DNA of 64,000 nt, from contig MU831563.1 in assembly GCA_029204225.1 (NCBI GenBank), positions 62,001 to 126,000 on the forward strand. The letters are read 5' to 3'. The position numbers and the translations under genes were made by a program. The notes beneath the pieces are model-generated. The model did no database searches and had not been told where the DNA came from. It saw only the letters and a program-made list of their open reading frames with translations. Origin of the DNA: Diphasiastrum complanatum (lineage: Eukaryota > Streptophyta > Lycopodiopsida > Lycopodiales > Lycopodiaceae). The stretch's first letter is position 1. Each line of letters opens with the position of its first letter. This document shows positions 1 to 9,306 of the stretch, piece by piece.

Positions 1-539
1 ATGAGTCCTGTATTTGAGTCATGCACAAGAGTCATCAAAGACAATGCTTGGTATTGATTGAAACAATTTATTTTCTATTTATGTATTAAAAAACAGCACA
101 ATAACTACATTCAGGCCATTTTGAGATTTGATAAATGAAAGATTGTTATCGAATGAACCGATTAAATTGAATTAATTCATTGTGAGTTTTTGCTGTCTAC
201 AACAACTAGATGTAATGAACCATTCTCATAGAACTTTCAAACAGTTGCCTTTATTCACACCTTTAGATGCATTGTTGTGACCTACACAAGGTAACCAGAC
301 TTCTTCTTCATATGGATGTCCCCAAGCTGTTCCAACCTGCATTCCCCAAATTAAGCTTGAGCGTTAAAAAGACTCACCACAAAAGCATTGATATCTTCTA
401 GCTAGCAACACCAAAGTAGTTGAATTTGAAAACCTCAAATTTGATTAAACTCATTATTGCTTAAGTCAACACCCAGAAAAAATGTGCATTGTGCTATTGA
501 AAAAATCTTCGAAGCACCTCACAGAACTAAACTGCAGTC
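1..539. other. Unassigned AT-rich sequence
   Basis: I see no convincing coding region, RNA gene or complete mobile element here. If the probable O-fucosyltransferase gene whose first coding exon lies at 3037-3432 (minus strand) continues leftwards, this stretch would be intron or lie beyond it. No downstream exon of that gene was recognised. Confidence 0.4.
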
Positions 540-932
540 GATTTGTGGCATGACGCCATTAACTAAGCTATAATAATGAGATACTATTTTGTCCTACAAA
601 TTTGATTGGTTGCAATTGTCAACCCTCACATTAATGGCAAGATTCCATTTAACAAATGTTTAAATTCATGACTCCAACCCATTATATACCCCATCGACAA
701 TGGTCAAACAATTGTAATCAATTGTGGGAAGCATATATAGATCTATCTCTCTTTCTCTCACTCTCCCCCCCTTATAGTGTCGTGAAGCGAGTGAGTCTCG
801 ACTTTGAGGTGTTGTGAAGTGAGTGGGTGTGTTGTGAAGTGAGTGAGTCTCGACTTTGAGGTGTTGTGAACATATGAACATTGCCCCTGATGCCTTTGAC
901 CTTCGAAACTCGCCATCAGTGAGTATACCCCA
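540..932. repeat. Left copy of a ~390-bp direct repeat
   Basis: This block is nearly identical to 1996-2390. Both copies contain TGTGGCATGACGCC near the start and end in TATACCCCA, so each is TG...CA bounded like a short LTR (544-932 and 2000-2390). Each copy holds an internal duplication of a GTGAGTCTCGACTTTGAGG-type unit. I found no matching flanking target duplication and no primer-binding site after the left copy. A TRIM-like element is possible, but a segmental duplication explains it equally well. Confidence 0.6.
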
Positions 933-1172
933 CTAGTGTGTGTGTGTGTGTATAGTTTTATTGAGTGAAAAGATCAATAAAACAATTGTACATAAGCTAC
1001 TTATCAGGCTTGGCATTTGCAAGCTGCAATGCATGGCAAAGTCTAGTTTGCCTTTCAAAAAAAGGCAAAAATTTGAAAAGCATGTCATTTGAATGACAAA
1101 CTTAAAGATTGCTCGTCCATTTGAAAAGTAATTTAAAAAATCAAATGTCATAATAGTTTGATCTTGAAAATT

Positions 1173-1199
1173 AGAGAGAGAGAGAGAGAGAGAGAGAGA
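1173..1199. repeat. (AG)n microsatellite
   Basis: Uninterrupted AG dinucleotide run of about 27 bp. A second run of similar size lies at about 1496-1526. Confidence 0.9.
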
Positions 1200-1639
1200 T
1201 TAATATTAAGTGGCTATCGCATTGTTGATAAATCTGTTGGGAGGAAATTTGGGTTGATTCGCCGCTTCAAGGAACTGGTGTATCTGATTTCTACTACTGC
1301 ATCTGAGTCAAGTCATCTTTTGAATCATTGATTGGAGCAGAGTTGAGATTCGAACTTTTAATAATATTTCTTAGTCAGGTAAAATTGACATGATCCATTA
1401 TGTTATGACATAATAAATCTCTGCCTCCCAAAATAGAAGTAGATAGAGCATGAATAGTTGAAGCATTGCAATGACTAAGCTTGTAAAGGTTACCTAGAGA
1501 GAGAGAGAGAGAGAGAGTGAGAGAGATATGTTATTATAAGTTTTCTTGCAAGCATTTCAAAGTGGATTCCATATCACGTGGAAGTGCCAACTATAATTCA
1601 ATTTCTATACATAGTTGTCTTTTTGGGTGCCAGGGGATC

Positions 1640-1834
1640 CTTTTTTTTTTTTGCAACATGTTAAGCTACTAGTGGTCGGTTATATACAACATATATACAA
1701 CGTAGCAACGCTAGTTGGGCAATGGTATGTAATGGGCAAGCCCCAAAGATGTCACTTCGTAGCGGTTGGGAATCGAGCTTGTGCTTAGCCGGCCACAGTT
1801 AACAACTCTACCCATACACCTCGCAGCGATTGAC
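1640..1834 (-). mobile_element. tRNA-derived SINE-like insertion
   Basis: Read on the minus strand, the unit starts at about 1834 with a tRNA-like head and ends at 1652-1641 in a run of 12 A. It carries an A-box-like segment (TATGGGTAGAGTTG, about 1804-1817) and a B-box-like segment (GCTCGATTCCC, 1778-1768). It is flanked by GTGCCAGGGGATC (1627-1639) and GTGCCAAGGGATC (1835-1847), which match at 12 of 13 positions and look like a target-site duplication. Pol III boxes, an A tail and flanking repeats of this size are standard marks of SINE retroposition. The family is not identified, and the B box differs from consensus at one position. Confidence 0.6.
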
Positions 1835-1982
1835 GTGCCAAGGGATCATTAAAACAATTGTACATAAAGGTATCTATACCTTAGCTGGCCACAGTTAACA
1901 ATTCTACCCATACAGTCCACTGCCATTGACTTGCCAAGGGATCATCAAAACAATTGTACATAAAGGTATCTATACCTTAGCT
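1791..1982. repeat. 96-bp tandem duplication (2 copies)
   Basis: Two units start at GGCCACAGTTAAC (1791 and 1887). Each contains TGCCAAGGGATCAT, AAAACAATTGTACATAAAGG and TATCTATACCTTAGCT. The first unit includes the outer end of the SINE-like insertion and its right flanking repeat, so the duplication happened after the insertion and copied part of its head. Confidence 0.8.
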
Positions 1983-1995
1983 GAATTAGTTCGGA

Positions 1996-2390
1996 GATTT
2001 GTGGCATGACGCCATTAACTAAGCTATAATAATGAGATACTATTTTGTCCTACAAATTTGATTGGTTGCAATTGTCAACCCCCATATTAAGGGCAAGATT
2101 CCATTTAAAAAATGTTTAAATTCATGACTCCAACCCATTATATAACCCATCGACCATGGTCAAACAATTGTAATCAATTGTGAGAACCATATATAGATCT
2201 CTCTCTCTTTCTCTCACTCTCCCCCCCCTTCCAGTGTTGTGAAGTGAGTGAGTCTCGACTTTGAGGTGTTGTGCAGTGAGTGAGTCTGTTGTGAAGTGAG
2301 TGAGTCTCGACTTTGAGGTGTTGTGAACATATGAACATTGCCCCTGATGCCTTTGACCTTCGGCCGCTCGCCATCAGTGAGTATACCCCA
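1996..2390. repeat. Right copy of the ~390-bp direct repeat
   Basis: Partner of 540-932, same orientation, with a few substitutions (for example a GGCCGC versus AAACTC change near the end). About 1.06 kb separates the two copies and contains the SINE-like insertion. I see no coding capacity between them. Confidence 0.6.
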
Positions 2391-3036
2391 ACCAAGCAGT
2401 ACAATCAGGGATTTCTTTTCGTTTCATATCCTGTCCCTCTCGTGTAATCAGGTTTCATAATGCATGTCACTTGACTCTCAAAATATGTGCTCCTCTGCCC
2501 CCCTGGGACTGCCTGAATCTCTATTAATCATGTAAAAAAGTAAAGAACAACCACCGCCAGAACTATACCCTGAAAATGCTAAAGTTTTCATGGCACATGC
2601 TTCAGTGTTTCCAAGGTTTGAAATAAAACCCTCCACATGTATGAAAGTATGCAACAAAATTACAATATAAGCTGATAGTAAATGCTTCATACATAATGTT
2701 AAACTGAAAGGTGAATGTTGGTTGTCCCCTCTTTACAACAGCTTTACAGTCCCCTGCAAATCTATCAAACTAAAGAGACGAATCATCAGGCTCATGAGCA
2801 AATCATTACCGCGCTTATCAGCAAAACAAACCCATGATCTTTACTCAGCATTTAATTTGATCAAAAAATGGAAGTTTGCACAACTTCCCTGTGGATTGCA
2901 TAAAAAGGACCTGGTAAGATCAGCTAGAGTACCATACTACTTTTTCTTAGCTCTATATCAACATACACTGAAAGAAATAAACATAAGACAGGCATCAATT
3001 TATAAAATCTAACAACAAAAAGTAATGCTTACTTAC

Positions 3037-3432
3037 CCCCTCAGAACTGTTAGCCATCTGCATTGCTGGCCATAGGTTCTTAAATACTTTAGGACTGCGA
3101 TATATCGATCCAGGCGGTTCTGGCTTCTTCTCCCTGGGCAAATCAAGAGAAACCGTGCCCATATACAGAATCATGCCTGAAATATAAATGACAGGGGCCA
3201 GCAGGAGCAACTTATGACGCCTCAGCAACACAGACAACACAACGCAGAAGAAGTGTCGCATGAAAGTACGCAGTGGAGGAGCAGGAGGAGGATTGCCTTG
3301 CATTCGACCGCTCTTGCTGCGAACATAGTGTGACCTAGGAGAGTGCGCTGGAGATATTGGTGGAGAGGGAGTGGACTGCCCAGAACGCAGGCGAGAATTC
3401 GCAAAAGTAGGACCTACCCTAATGCTTGGCAT
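3037..3432 (-). CDS. First coding exon, probable plant O-fucosyltransferase family protein
   Basis: The exon starts at ATG 3432-3430 and encodes 132 residues. It ends at a strong splice donor (GTAAGTAAG, GT at 3036-3035) in phase 0. Residues 1-60 are rich in Ser, Pro and Arg; a hydrophobic segment at about 64-95 fits a signal anchor; then comes a Pro-rich stem and the stretch GSIYRSPKVFKNLWP (residues 108-122). This arrangement is what I recall for N-termini of plant O-fucosyltransferase-like proteins, Golgi type II membrane enzymes that transfer fucose to proteins or glycans. The catalytic region is absent, so the assignment rests on the N-terminus alone. No second exon was found down to position 1; intron 1 would then exceed 3 kb and run off the left edge. 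Another type II Golgi glycosyltransferase is possible. Confidence 0.6.
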
Positions 3433-4088
3433 CGTGAGTTTCAGCCATGCATCCTCAAAACAACCTTCAGACTATCCGACGTCCCCAGCAGAAAAGTTGG
3501 ATGAGAGACTGACTGTGCATTTTAGGACACACGAGCTGTAGTTGATAGAGATCATCTTTCATCAAATCGTCCTTCAATAAAGATTGCAAATCCAGAAAAC
3601 TGCCATCTTATAAAGACTTTCTGTCTGAATTCAAGCGCTATCTGTACCATCAACGACTCTCTAGAGGAGCGAACACACAACGAAAGTCGATCAAACTGTG
3701 TCTGTCAGATTCAGAAATGCGTGGCTTTTCAATCGCACTGTCCGTGACACATTTTCCATTTTGAGAAGAAAGACGTAAGCTTTATCAATCACCGCTCTGT
3801 CCTCTCCTTCACAGATGCTCAATATCCGCCTTTCCAAACATCCAGCGTAGCAAAATGCAACGGCGCGATTGCCAACATGTCCAAAAGCAGACCAATACTT
3901 GAGACAACAAAACCTGCGATCATAGCACCCTGATAAGTACAACAGCGGAGAAGACCATACGCTGTGAGATGTGCAGCACGTCAAAGCAAACATGAGAACC
4001 GCAGGGCCTAGTCCCTCATCGCTTGACCAAACTCCAGCACTCTGAGAAGAAACTTTTCACCGTCACACACAATTGAAGATGGAAAGTT

Positions 4089-4175
4089 AGTCCAAGTTTC
4101 AGATGGAAACATTTGCGATTAGTCCAAGTTTGAGATGCAAACGTTTGCAGTTGGTCCAGGTTTCAGATTGAGGAC
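4089..4175. repeat. 32-bp tandem repeat, about 2.7 units, upstream of the O-fucosyltransferase-like exon
   Basis: Units begin at 4089, 4121 and 4153 with AGTCCAAGTTTCAGATG-like sequence followed by AAACATTTGCG-like sequence. They lie 660-740 bp upstream of the start codon on the minus strand, in the presumed 5' untranslated or promoter region. Confidence 0.75.
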
Positions 4176-4327
4176 GGAAAGGGTGAAGAAACCTTGCGCA
4201 ACAGACAAGCCGGCACAACCAAATGAGATGAAAGAGGAATCAGTAGATGGTGCACAGGCATGGCAGAAGAAGGGATGGTGAGACTTTGAGGTAGATGATC
4301 GATTTGTTTATGTCAGAAACGAAAAAG

Positions 4328-4330
<3 letters not shown>

Positions 4331-4377
<47 letters not shown>
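4331..4377. repeat. (AG)n microsatellite, about 47 bp
   Basis: Uninterrupted AG run in the presumed upstream region of the gene starting at 3432. On the sense (minus) strand it is a CT-rich tract, common in plant 5' leaders. A GAAGCAG/GGAAGC-rich stretch follows at about 4465-4500. Confidence 0.9.
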
Positions 4378-4380
<3 letters not shown>

Positions 4381-5121
4381 AGAAGGAAGGCAATAGAACA
4401 GAAAATAAAAGCAATGCGACCTTTGATGATTTCTTTGAGAGAACAGGGCTGGACCGTTGACGCGGCAGAAGCAGAAGCAGCAGCAGAAGCGGAAGCGGAA
4501 AACAGGGAAAATTGATTTTGGAAAGTCGACGGTGAGTGGTTGAGTGGAGGGGGGCGATGGTGATGCGGGGGCAAGTTTTTAATAAAAGAAAGAAAAATTG
4601 GGGGGGGGGGGCCGGGGGGGTTGCATGTTAATGCGTATTTGTGTGTGCGTTGTGGGACCATTGGGGCATAAGACGCTCACAAGCTTCCAAATCAAACGTG
4701 TTGACACTTTGCAAGCAGCCAAAAACATGAAGGCAATGGTGTTGGCATTTAGAATCTATAAAGCTGTTGGAACTTGAAAAACCCATTTTCTAATAACAAT
4801 TTTTATTAGTTTCTTCTCATGTCATGGAGATTCCCAAAGTTCAAAGATTTTCTGGATTTTGAATATGATTTAGAAAGCCCATGAAAATAATCAAAATATC
4901 AAAAAAAATTGAATGTAATTATGCATTCACCCACTTTGGGTCACATGAACCCAATTCACCCTAGTTGGGGAGGCCCTTCCGCCAAGGAAGGGGCTTTGGC
5001 TGAGACCGTGAACCTAAGGGAGAAGGCCCTTCCGATGGTGAAAGGGTTGAGGAGGCAAACCTTACCCAATGTTTAAACACTTTTTATTTTTGTTTCAATG
5101 TTTTTTGTTGCAGTAAAAAAA

Positions 5122-5207
5122 TTTTACATGCACTTTCTAGGCAAAAGGTGCATGTAAAAACAATAATTTTGTTACATTTACCTATTTGTGCCCAAAAGGT
5201 GATGTAA
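5122..5207. repeat. Two adjacent related hairpins
   Basis: TTTTACATGCAC (5122-5133) pairs perfectly with GTGCATGTAAAA (5148-5159) around a 14-base loop. TTACATTTACCT (5172-5183) pairs imperfectly with AGGTGATGTAA (5197-5207). The arms resemble each other (TTACAT...CACCT). This could be a fragment of a foldback or MITE-type element; no complete element or target duplication was found. Confidence 0.6.
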
Positions 5208-5302
5208 AAAAATCTCTACATTAGAGGAGGCACATGCATTTTTATTTAAAAAAATAAAAAAAAGTGATTTAAGTAAATGTAATAGGTCTTAATGATCTAA
5301 TG

Positions 5303-5470
5303 AGCCCATAATTGGCATTTCTATGTCTACAGTCTATATGCATGTTGTATATGACCAACTAGACTCAAGAAACCATGTAGCTCGAGTTTCTTCTAGGCCA
5401 AATTTGGCATTTGCAATATGAAACATTATATACACATAGAAAAAACTTTGCCAAACGCTAGAATCAAGAT
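5303..5470 (-). repeat. LTR-like fragment of element G, inverted relative to 8100-8275
   Basis: About 170 bp here match 8100-8275 as reverse complement, including the stretch around TTCTTGAGTCTAGTTGG. It directly follows (minus strand) the RNase H relic at 5426-5790, which is where a 3' LTR should sit. The same sequence on the plus strand begins the region upstream of element D, so G and D appear to be relatives in opposite orientation. Confidence 0.55.
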
Positions 5471-5790
5471 AGATGATTTATGCTTGATGAAGGATTTTTT
5501 GCTCAAAGGTTTGGTGAGCAAATCTGCAATACATGATGATGTGTCGATGTGCTCCAAATAGATTTTTTTCCCAATGAGCTTCTCTCTCACAAAGTGATGT
5601 GCAACTTCGATATGTTTGCTCCTTGCATAAAATATTAGCAACCTCTAGATCCAAAGCACTTCTTTTGTTGTAGTAGTAAGTGCCTTATATTCAGCTTCAT
5701 AGATTTCCGATCCACTTTATCACTTGCAAAATCCGAGTCAGAATAGCCACCCTATTGTGTGGATCAGCTTGCAAACAGCCATAGACAGTC
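5426..5790 (-). pseudogene. Ty1/copia RNase H relic (element G)
   Basis: The minus strand encodes the C-terminal part of a copia RNase H. It has the ARSKHIEVAHHFVRE stretch, the DLLTKPL motif near the end and, upstream in another frame, a DSDFA motif followed by DRKS. Sequence between these motifs is missing and frames are shifted, so it is an internally deleted fragment. Element A has the same motifs in the same order at its C-terminus. Integrase and the rest of reverse transcriptase are not present. Confidence 0.75.
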
Positions 5791-6537
5791 TTGGTCTTAA
5801 ACTGGGTATCTGTCAATAGACTCACGAATGGCCACCATGTGAGCATGATCATCATAGACAATGTATAGTTTGAGTCAATGAGGAATCGAGCCAACATATG
5901 ATCGAAACCAGCGGAAATTGAGCAAGTATTTGAAATCCGAAGTCACCGGACTTGCAAATGTGACAGGCAGAACAATCGTGGGGAAGCAGCGACCGGACCT
6001 CAAACAAGTGTAGAGGTACTTTTCTTTTCGACATTCTAAGAAGAGGTTGCACGTCATGCATTGATTACTGTTGAATAGGTTCTATGTGACTTTCGCTTTG
6101 GTAGCTATGATTACGTTTTTAACGCTCTTATCATGCCTGGTATTTTTGGGGACTGAGCTTAAACTTAATTAAACTGCTTGTTGAATCGAGATAGAATACA
6201 CTAGAAAATGATGGGACATCTGCTGAATGACGTTGGACAATGTGAAGCTAACTCGTTGATGCAAATATAGGACATTGTTGATACTCTCGTTCATTATAGT
6301 CTATGCATGAGACTAAGGCTGTTAACAAGAATAGATAGTGTGTAACCGACTGCTTAAACCTATTCTGATGCACTTAGCACTCTATTGAAAATAAACAAAT
6401 GATGACAAGAAGAAACCACAAAGATTTGGAAATAATCTAGTCTCTGTATTTCTCTCTCAGATAAGAGAGAATGAACACAAGAGCATTCGACTATGATTAA
6501 CACATACATAGATAATAGAAAATTTGTAAATTGAAGT
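5791..6537. other. Unassigned sequence
   Basis: Short open frames exist on the minus strand at about 5852-6061, but I recognise no domain in them. A C-x2-C arrangement (CHIC) occurs there, which is too little for an assignment. Confidence 0.3.
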
Positions 6538-7300
6538 TGTTGGAATACAACGATCAGATAACGAAAGGGAATCTGAACTGATAAGGTTCATAGTACTTGT
6601 GCGCTAAGCGCTATGATCCTATTATGCTTCTTCAATTGATCAAAGATGCAACTGGCAAATAAATCGGTCTCTATAATGTCTCATGTTGCTCTCACTCTCT
6701 CTTGATAGATTCAGATTCTAATGATTTAGATAACCTATTATGATTCTATATATGTGTGTGTTTTGATCCACACTCTGTGTCTATATATACAAGTAACACA
6801 GTTTATTGTCTAATCAGTTAAATTGTAGATGATGTGTTTAACACTAAGTGAGTGTTTACAAGAAGAGACTAATCTGATCAATACATTTTGCATTATGAAT
6901 TGTAGTCAATAGGCGGACAATGATAATCATCTACAAATGATCAAATAGTGACATAGTCTGCATTAAATTCGGTAGAGAAAATATTTCATTCTAAGTGGTA
7001 CCATGATTATGGTCGATTCAATAGTTCAAGTCAAAGTCGATAGTCAATAGTCAATAGTTCGAGTCAATTTGATAAGAGTTTTATGAATCGAACTTGAATA
7101 TTGAGTGTCAAGATTGAATAAGGCTGACCTTTGCTCTGTCTCGAATTTTTGTATGTTTATGTAGGCTGTTCAAATATGCATGTAAATTGTAGACTGTTTC
7201 AAATAACTATGCAAGTTGTTATGAGAGATGAGTATGTACAGTGGATAGGAGTTCTTAGAAGATAGAATTAAGTGATAGAGAGTAAGATTAAACTCCAACA
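6538..7300. repeat. Possible solo LTR
   Basis: The block is bounded by TGTTGGA (6538-6544) and TCCAACA (7294-7300), the same inverted ends as the LTR of element J at 50574-51667. It is 763 bp, non-coding, and contains short repeats such as GTCAATAGT in tandem. The flanking pentamers do not match and neither side carries a primer-binding site or polypurine tract, so this is a candidate only. Confidence 0.35.
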
Positions 7301-8094
7301 CAAACCATGACAACATCCAATCATTACATTTAGGTTTAATGATCTAGCTTACAATACACCATAGAGGACACTGTGGAGCCAAACCGCCCAACCAAGTAGA
7401 ATCAAAATCAAACCCCAAGAGTGATCAAATTAAAATGTAGGTGGGTGAGTTCTTGTAGGAATATAGAGCCTTCAAAGGTCTGTGCAAGATGCCATGCCCA
7501 AGGTCCATCATATAGATAACATGTTACTATTGATTCTCTCTCCATGCACATAATTGTCACATGCCATGCACTGCTCCACATGTCACTATGTGAATGCCTG
7601 GGTCCTCTCGAGTTTGTTAGTAATGATATTGACCTTGAATTGAAGTTTATTCTAGGCGTGACCAATAAGCTCGAACATTGGAGTACCAAATATTCGCATC
7701 TGAATTATTCCAAATCCTCTATATAAGATGTGGATGTAACATTTGATAGCTGCAAATAAACATTTCATCTCATGTAGTGAGACCGCCACCTTAGGCTAGT
7801 TGTTATGTACCAATTTGGGTACATAACATATAAGCATTGAGATAGAGCCACTTTTTTATAAGATGAGCAATTATTTGTAAGAACAAGTTATAATTACTCA
7901 TTATTTTTTAAAAACAAGTTAGAACAATGCTCGAGTTGAAATATACAAACATTTAGCAAGTTACAATGTTCATTCAAGTCCAACTCTTGCTTGAGCTTAG
8001 AAAAAAGAGCAACACCATCTCCTTAAGGACCACCTTGAAGCCTTAGGCAAGCAATATAAAAAAGTAGTATGCGACCTCCCCTTTATGTTGAAAA
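7301..8094. other. Unassigned sequence
   Basis: No coding region recognised. A GTGAGACCGCC motif near 7780 resembles the repeated GGGAGACCGCC motif at 47.97-48.12 kb, suggesting a fragment of the same dispersed element. Confidence 0.3.
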
Positions 8095-8835
8095 ATGAGA
8101 AATCATCTATCTTGACTTTAGGGTTTGGCAAAGTTTTTTCTATGTGTATATAATGTTTCATATTGCAAATGCCAAATTTGGCCTAGAAGAAACTCGAGCT
8201 ACATGGTTTCTTGAGTCTAGTTGGTCATATACAACATGCATATAGAATGTAGACATAAAAATGCCAATTATGGGCTTGTAGAAACTCGTGGCATATCACA
8301 TGCAATAATTGTAAGTGATCCAAAGTGACATGCAAGGCATGCACAAAGTGTATTGGACACATGCATAGTGATTTAGACAATTTTAGTTTAGAATTTGACA
8401 CTTGGTAGACGTAGGTAGAAATGCATGCATGTAAAGTGACAAATGTCACTAGTTTGCTAGTTATCACCTTTAGATGTGGATGAAAGTAGAATAGAGATGG
8501 TTCTACCTCGAGCTACTCCAATCTCCATAAACATGTGTAAGCTCTCTCATAATTTTTTATGAAGAACCAAGCTTTGAAGCTATTACATGTCAATTTGGAT
8601 CTATCTTATTGTATCTATGCTAATGCATTAAATTCTTGTACTTCTTCTCTTTGGATGTTGAAAGCAATCATTCTTTGATTACTAGCATGCTAGATTGTGC
8701 TTTGGTCATCAATTCTAGAACTAGATCTTGATACTCAATCTAGAATCAGATTATGTGCCAAACACAAAGCTTAACAAGATCATTCACACTTTAGGATTGT
8801 TCCCCACACGTGTGAAACTTGCTGAATTTTCATCA
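8095..8835 (+). repeat. 5' LTR region of copia element D
   Basis: The segment ends in TTTTCATCA immediately before a primer-binding site (8836), and contains the CACACGTGTG palindrome (8805-8814) found in other LTRs of this window. Its first ~180 bp match the inverted G fragment at 5303-5470. The exact left edge is uncertain because no second intact D LTR is present. Confidence 0.55.
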
Positions 8836-8847
8836 TGGTATCAAAGC
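8836..8847 (+). other. Primer-binding site of element D
   Basis: TGGTATCAAAGC matches, with one change, the TGGTATCAGAGC of elements A and B. The latter is the usual plant copia site complementary to the 3' end of initiator tRNA-Met. Confidence 0.7.
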
Positions 8848-9306
8848 CAAATTAAGATTTGCATGCTATTATCATTGATTGTGCAAAAATTTGTGAGCTC
8901 AATTCAAGCAAAAAAGTTGTTTATCACTTTTCTTTACCTTTTTTTGAAAAGTGTTTGGATAAAAGATGATAGAATCAAGAAACTTGAGATGAAAACATAA
9001 TTTTGAGTGATTGAACACATTGAGCTTTCTTTGAATCAATAGTGTTGTCTTTTGAAGCATTTCACACGTGCCAAAGGTAGAACCAAAACTTGTCTTTACC
9101 CTTATTTCATTTTGAGAGGTCGATCTAGTTTATCTTGTTTTGGTGGAATATTTGAGATCTATCTCAAATTCAATTGCAAGATTTCACATAGGATTTTCTA
9201 GTCCACCCTTGATAATTCCTATAGTGAAAGAGAGTAGCTACATCTACTCTGTTTGGAACAGGCTCAAACATATAGTTGTCCATTAACAAGAATAGTCTTC
9301 ACAATT

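Noticed and set aside
4308-4661. 117-codon minus-strand frame with Pro, Ala and Ser-Leu runs
   Set aside because: Low-complexity sequence across a microsatellite and homopolymers upstream of the gene at 3432; no domain.
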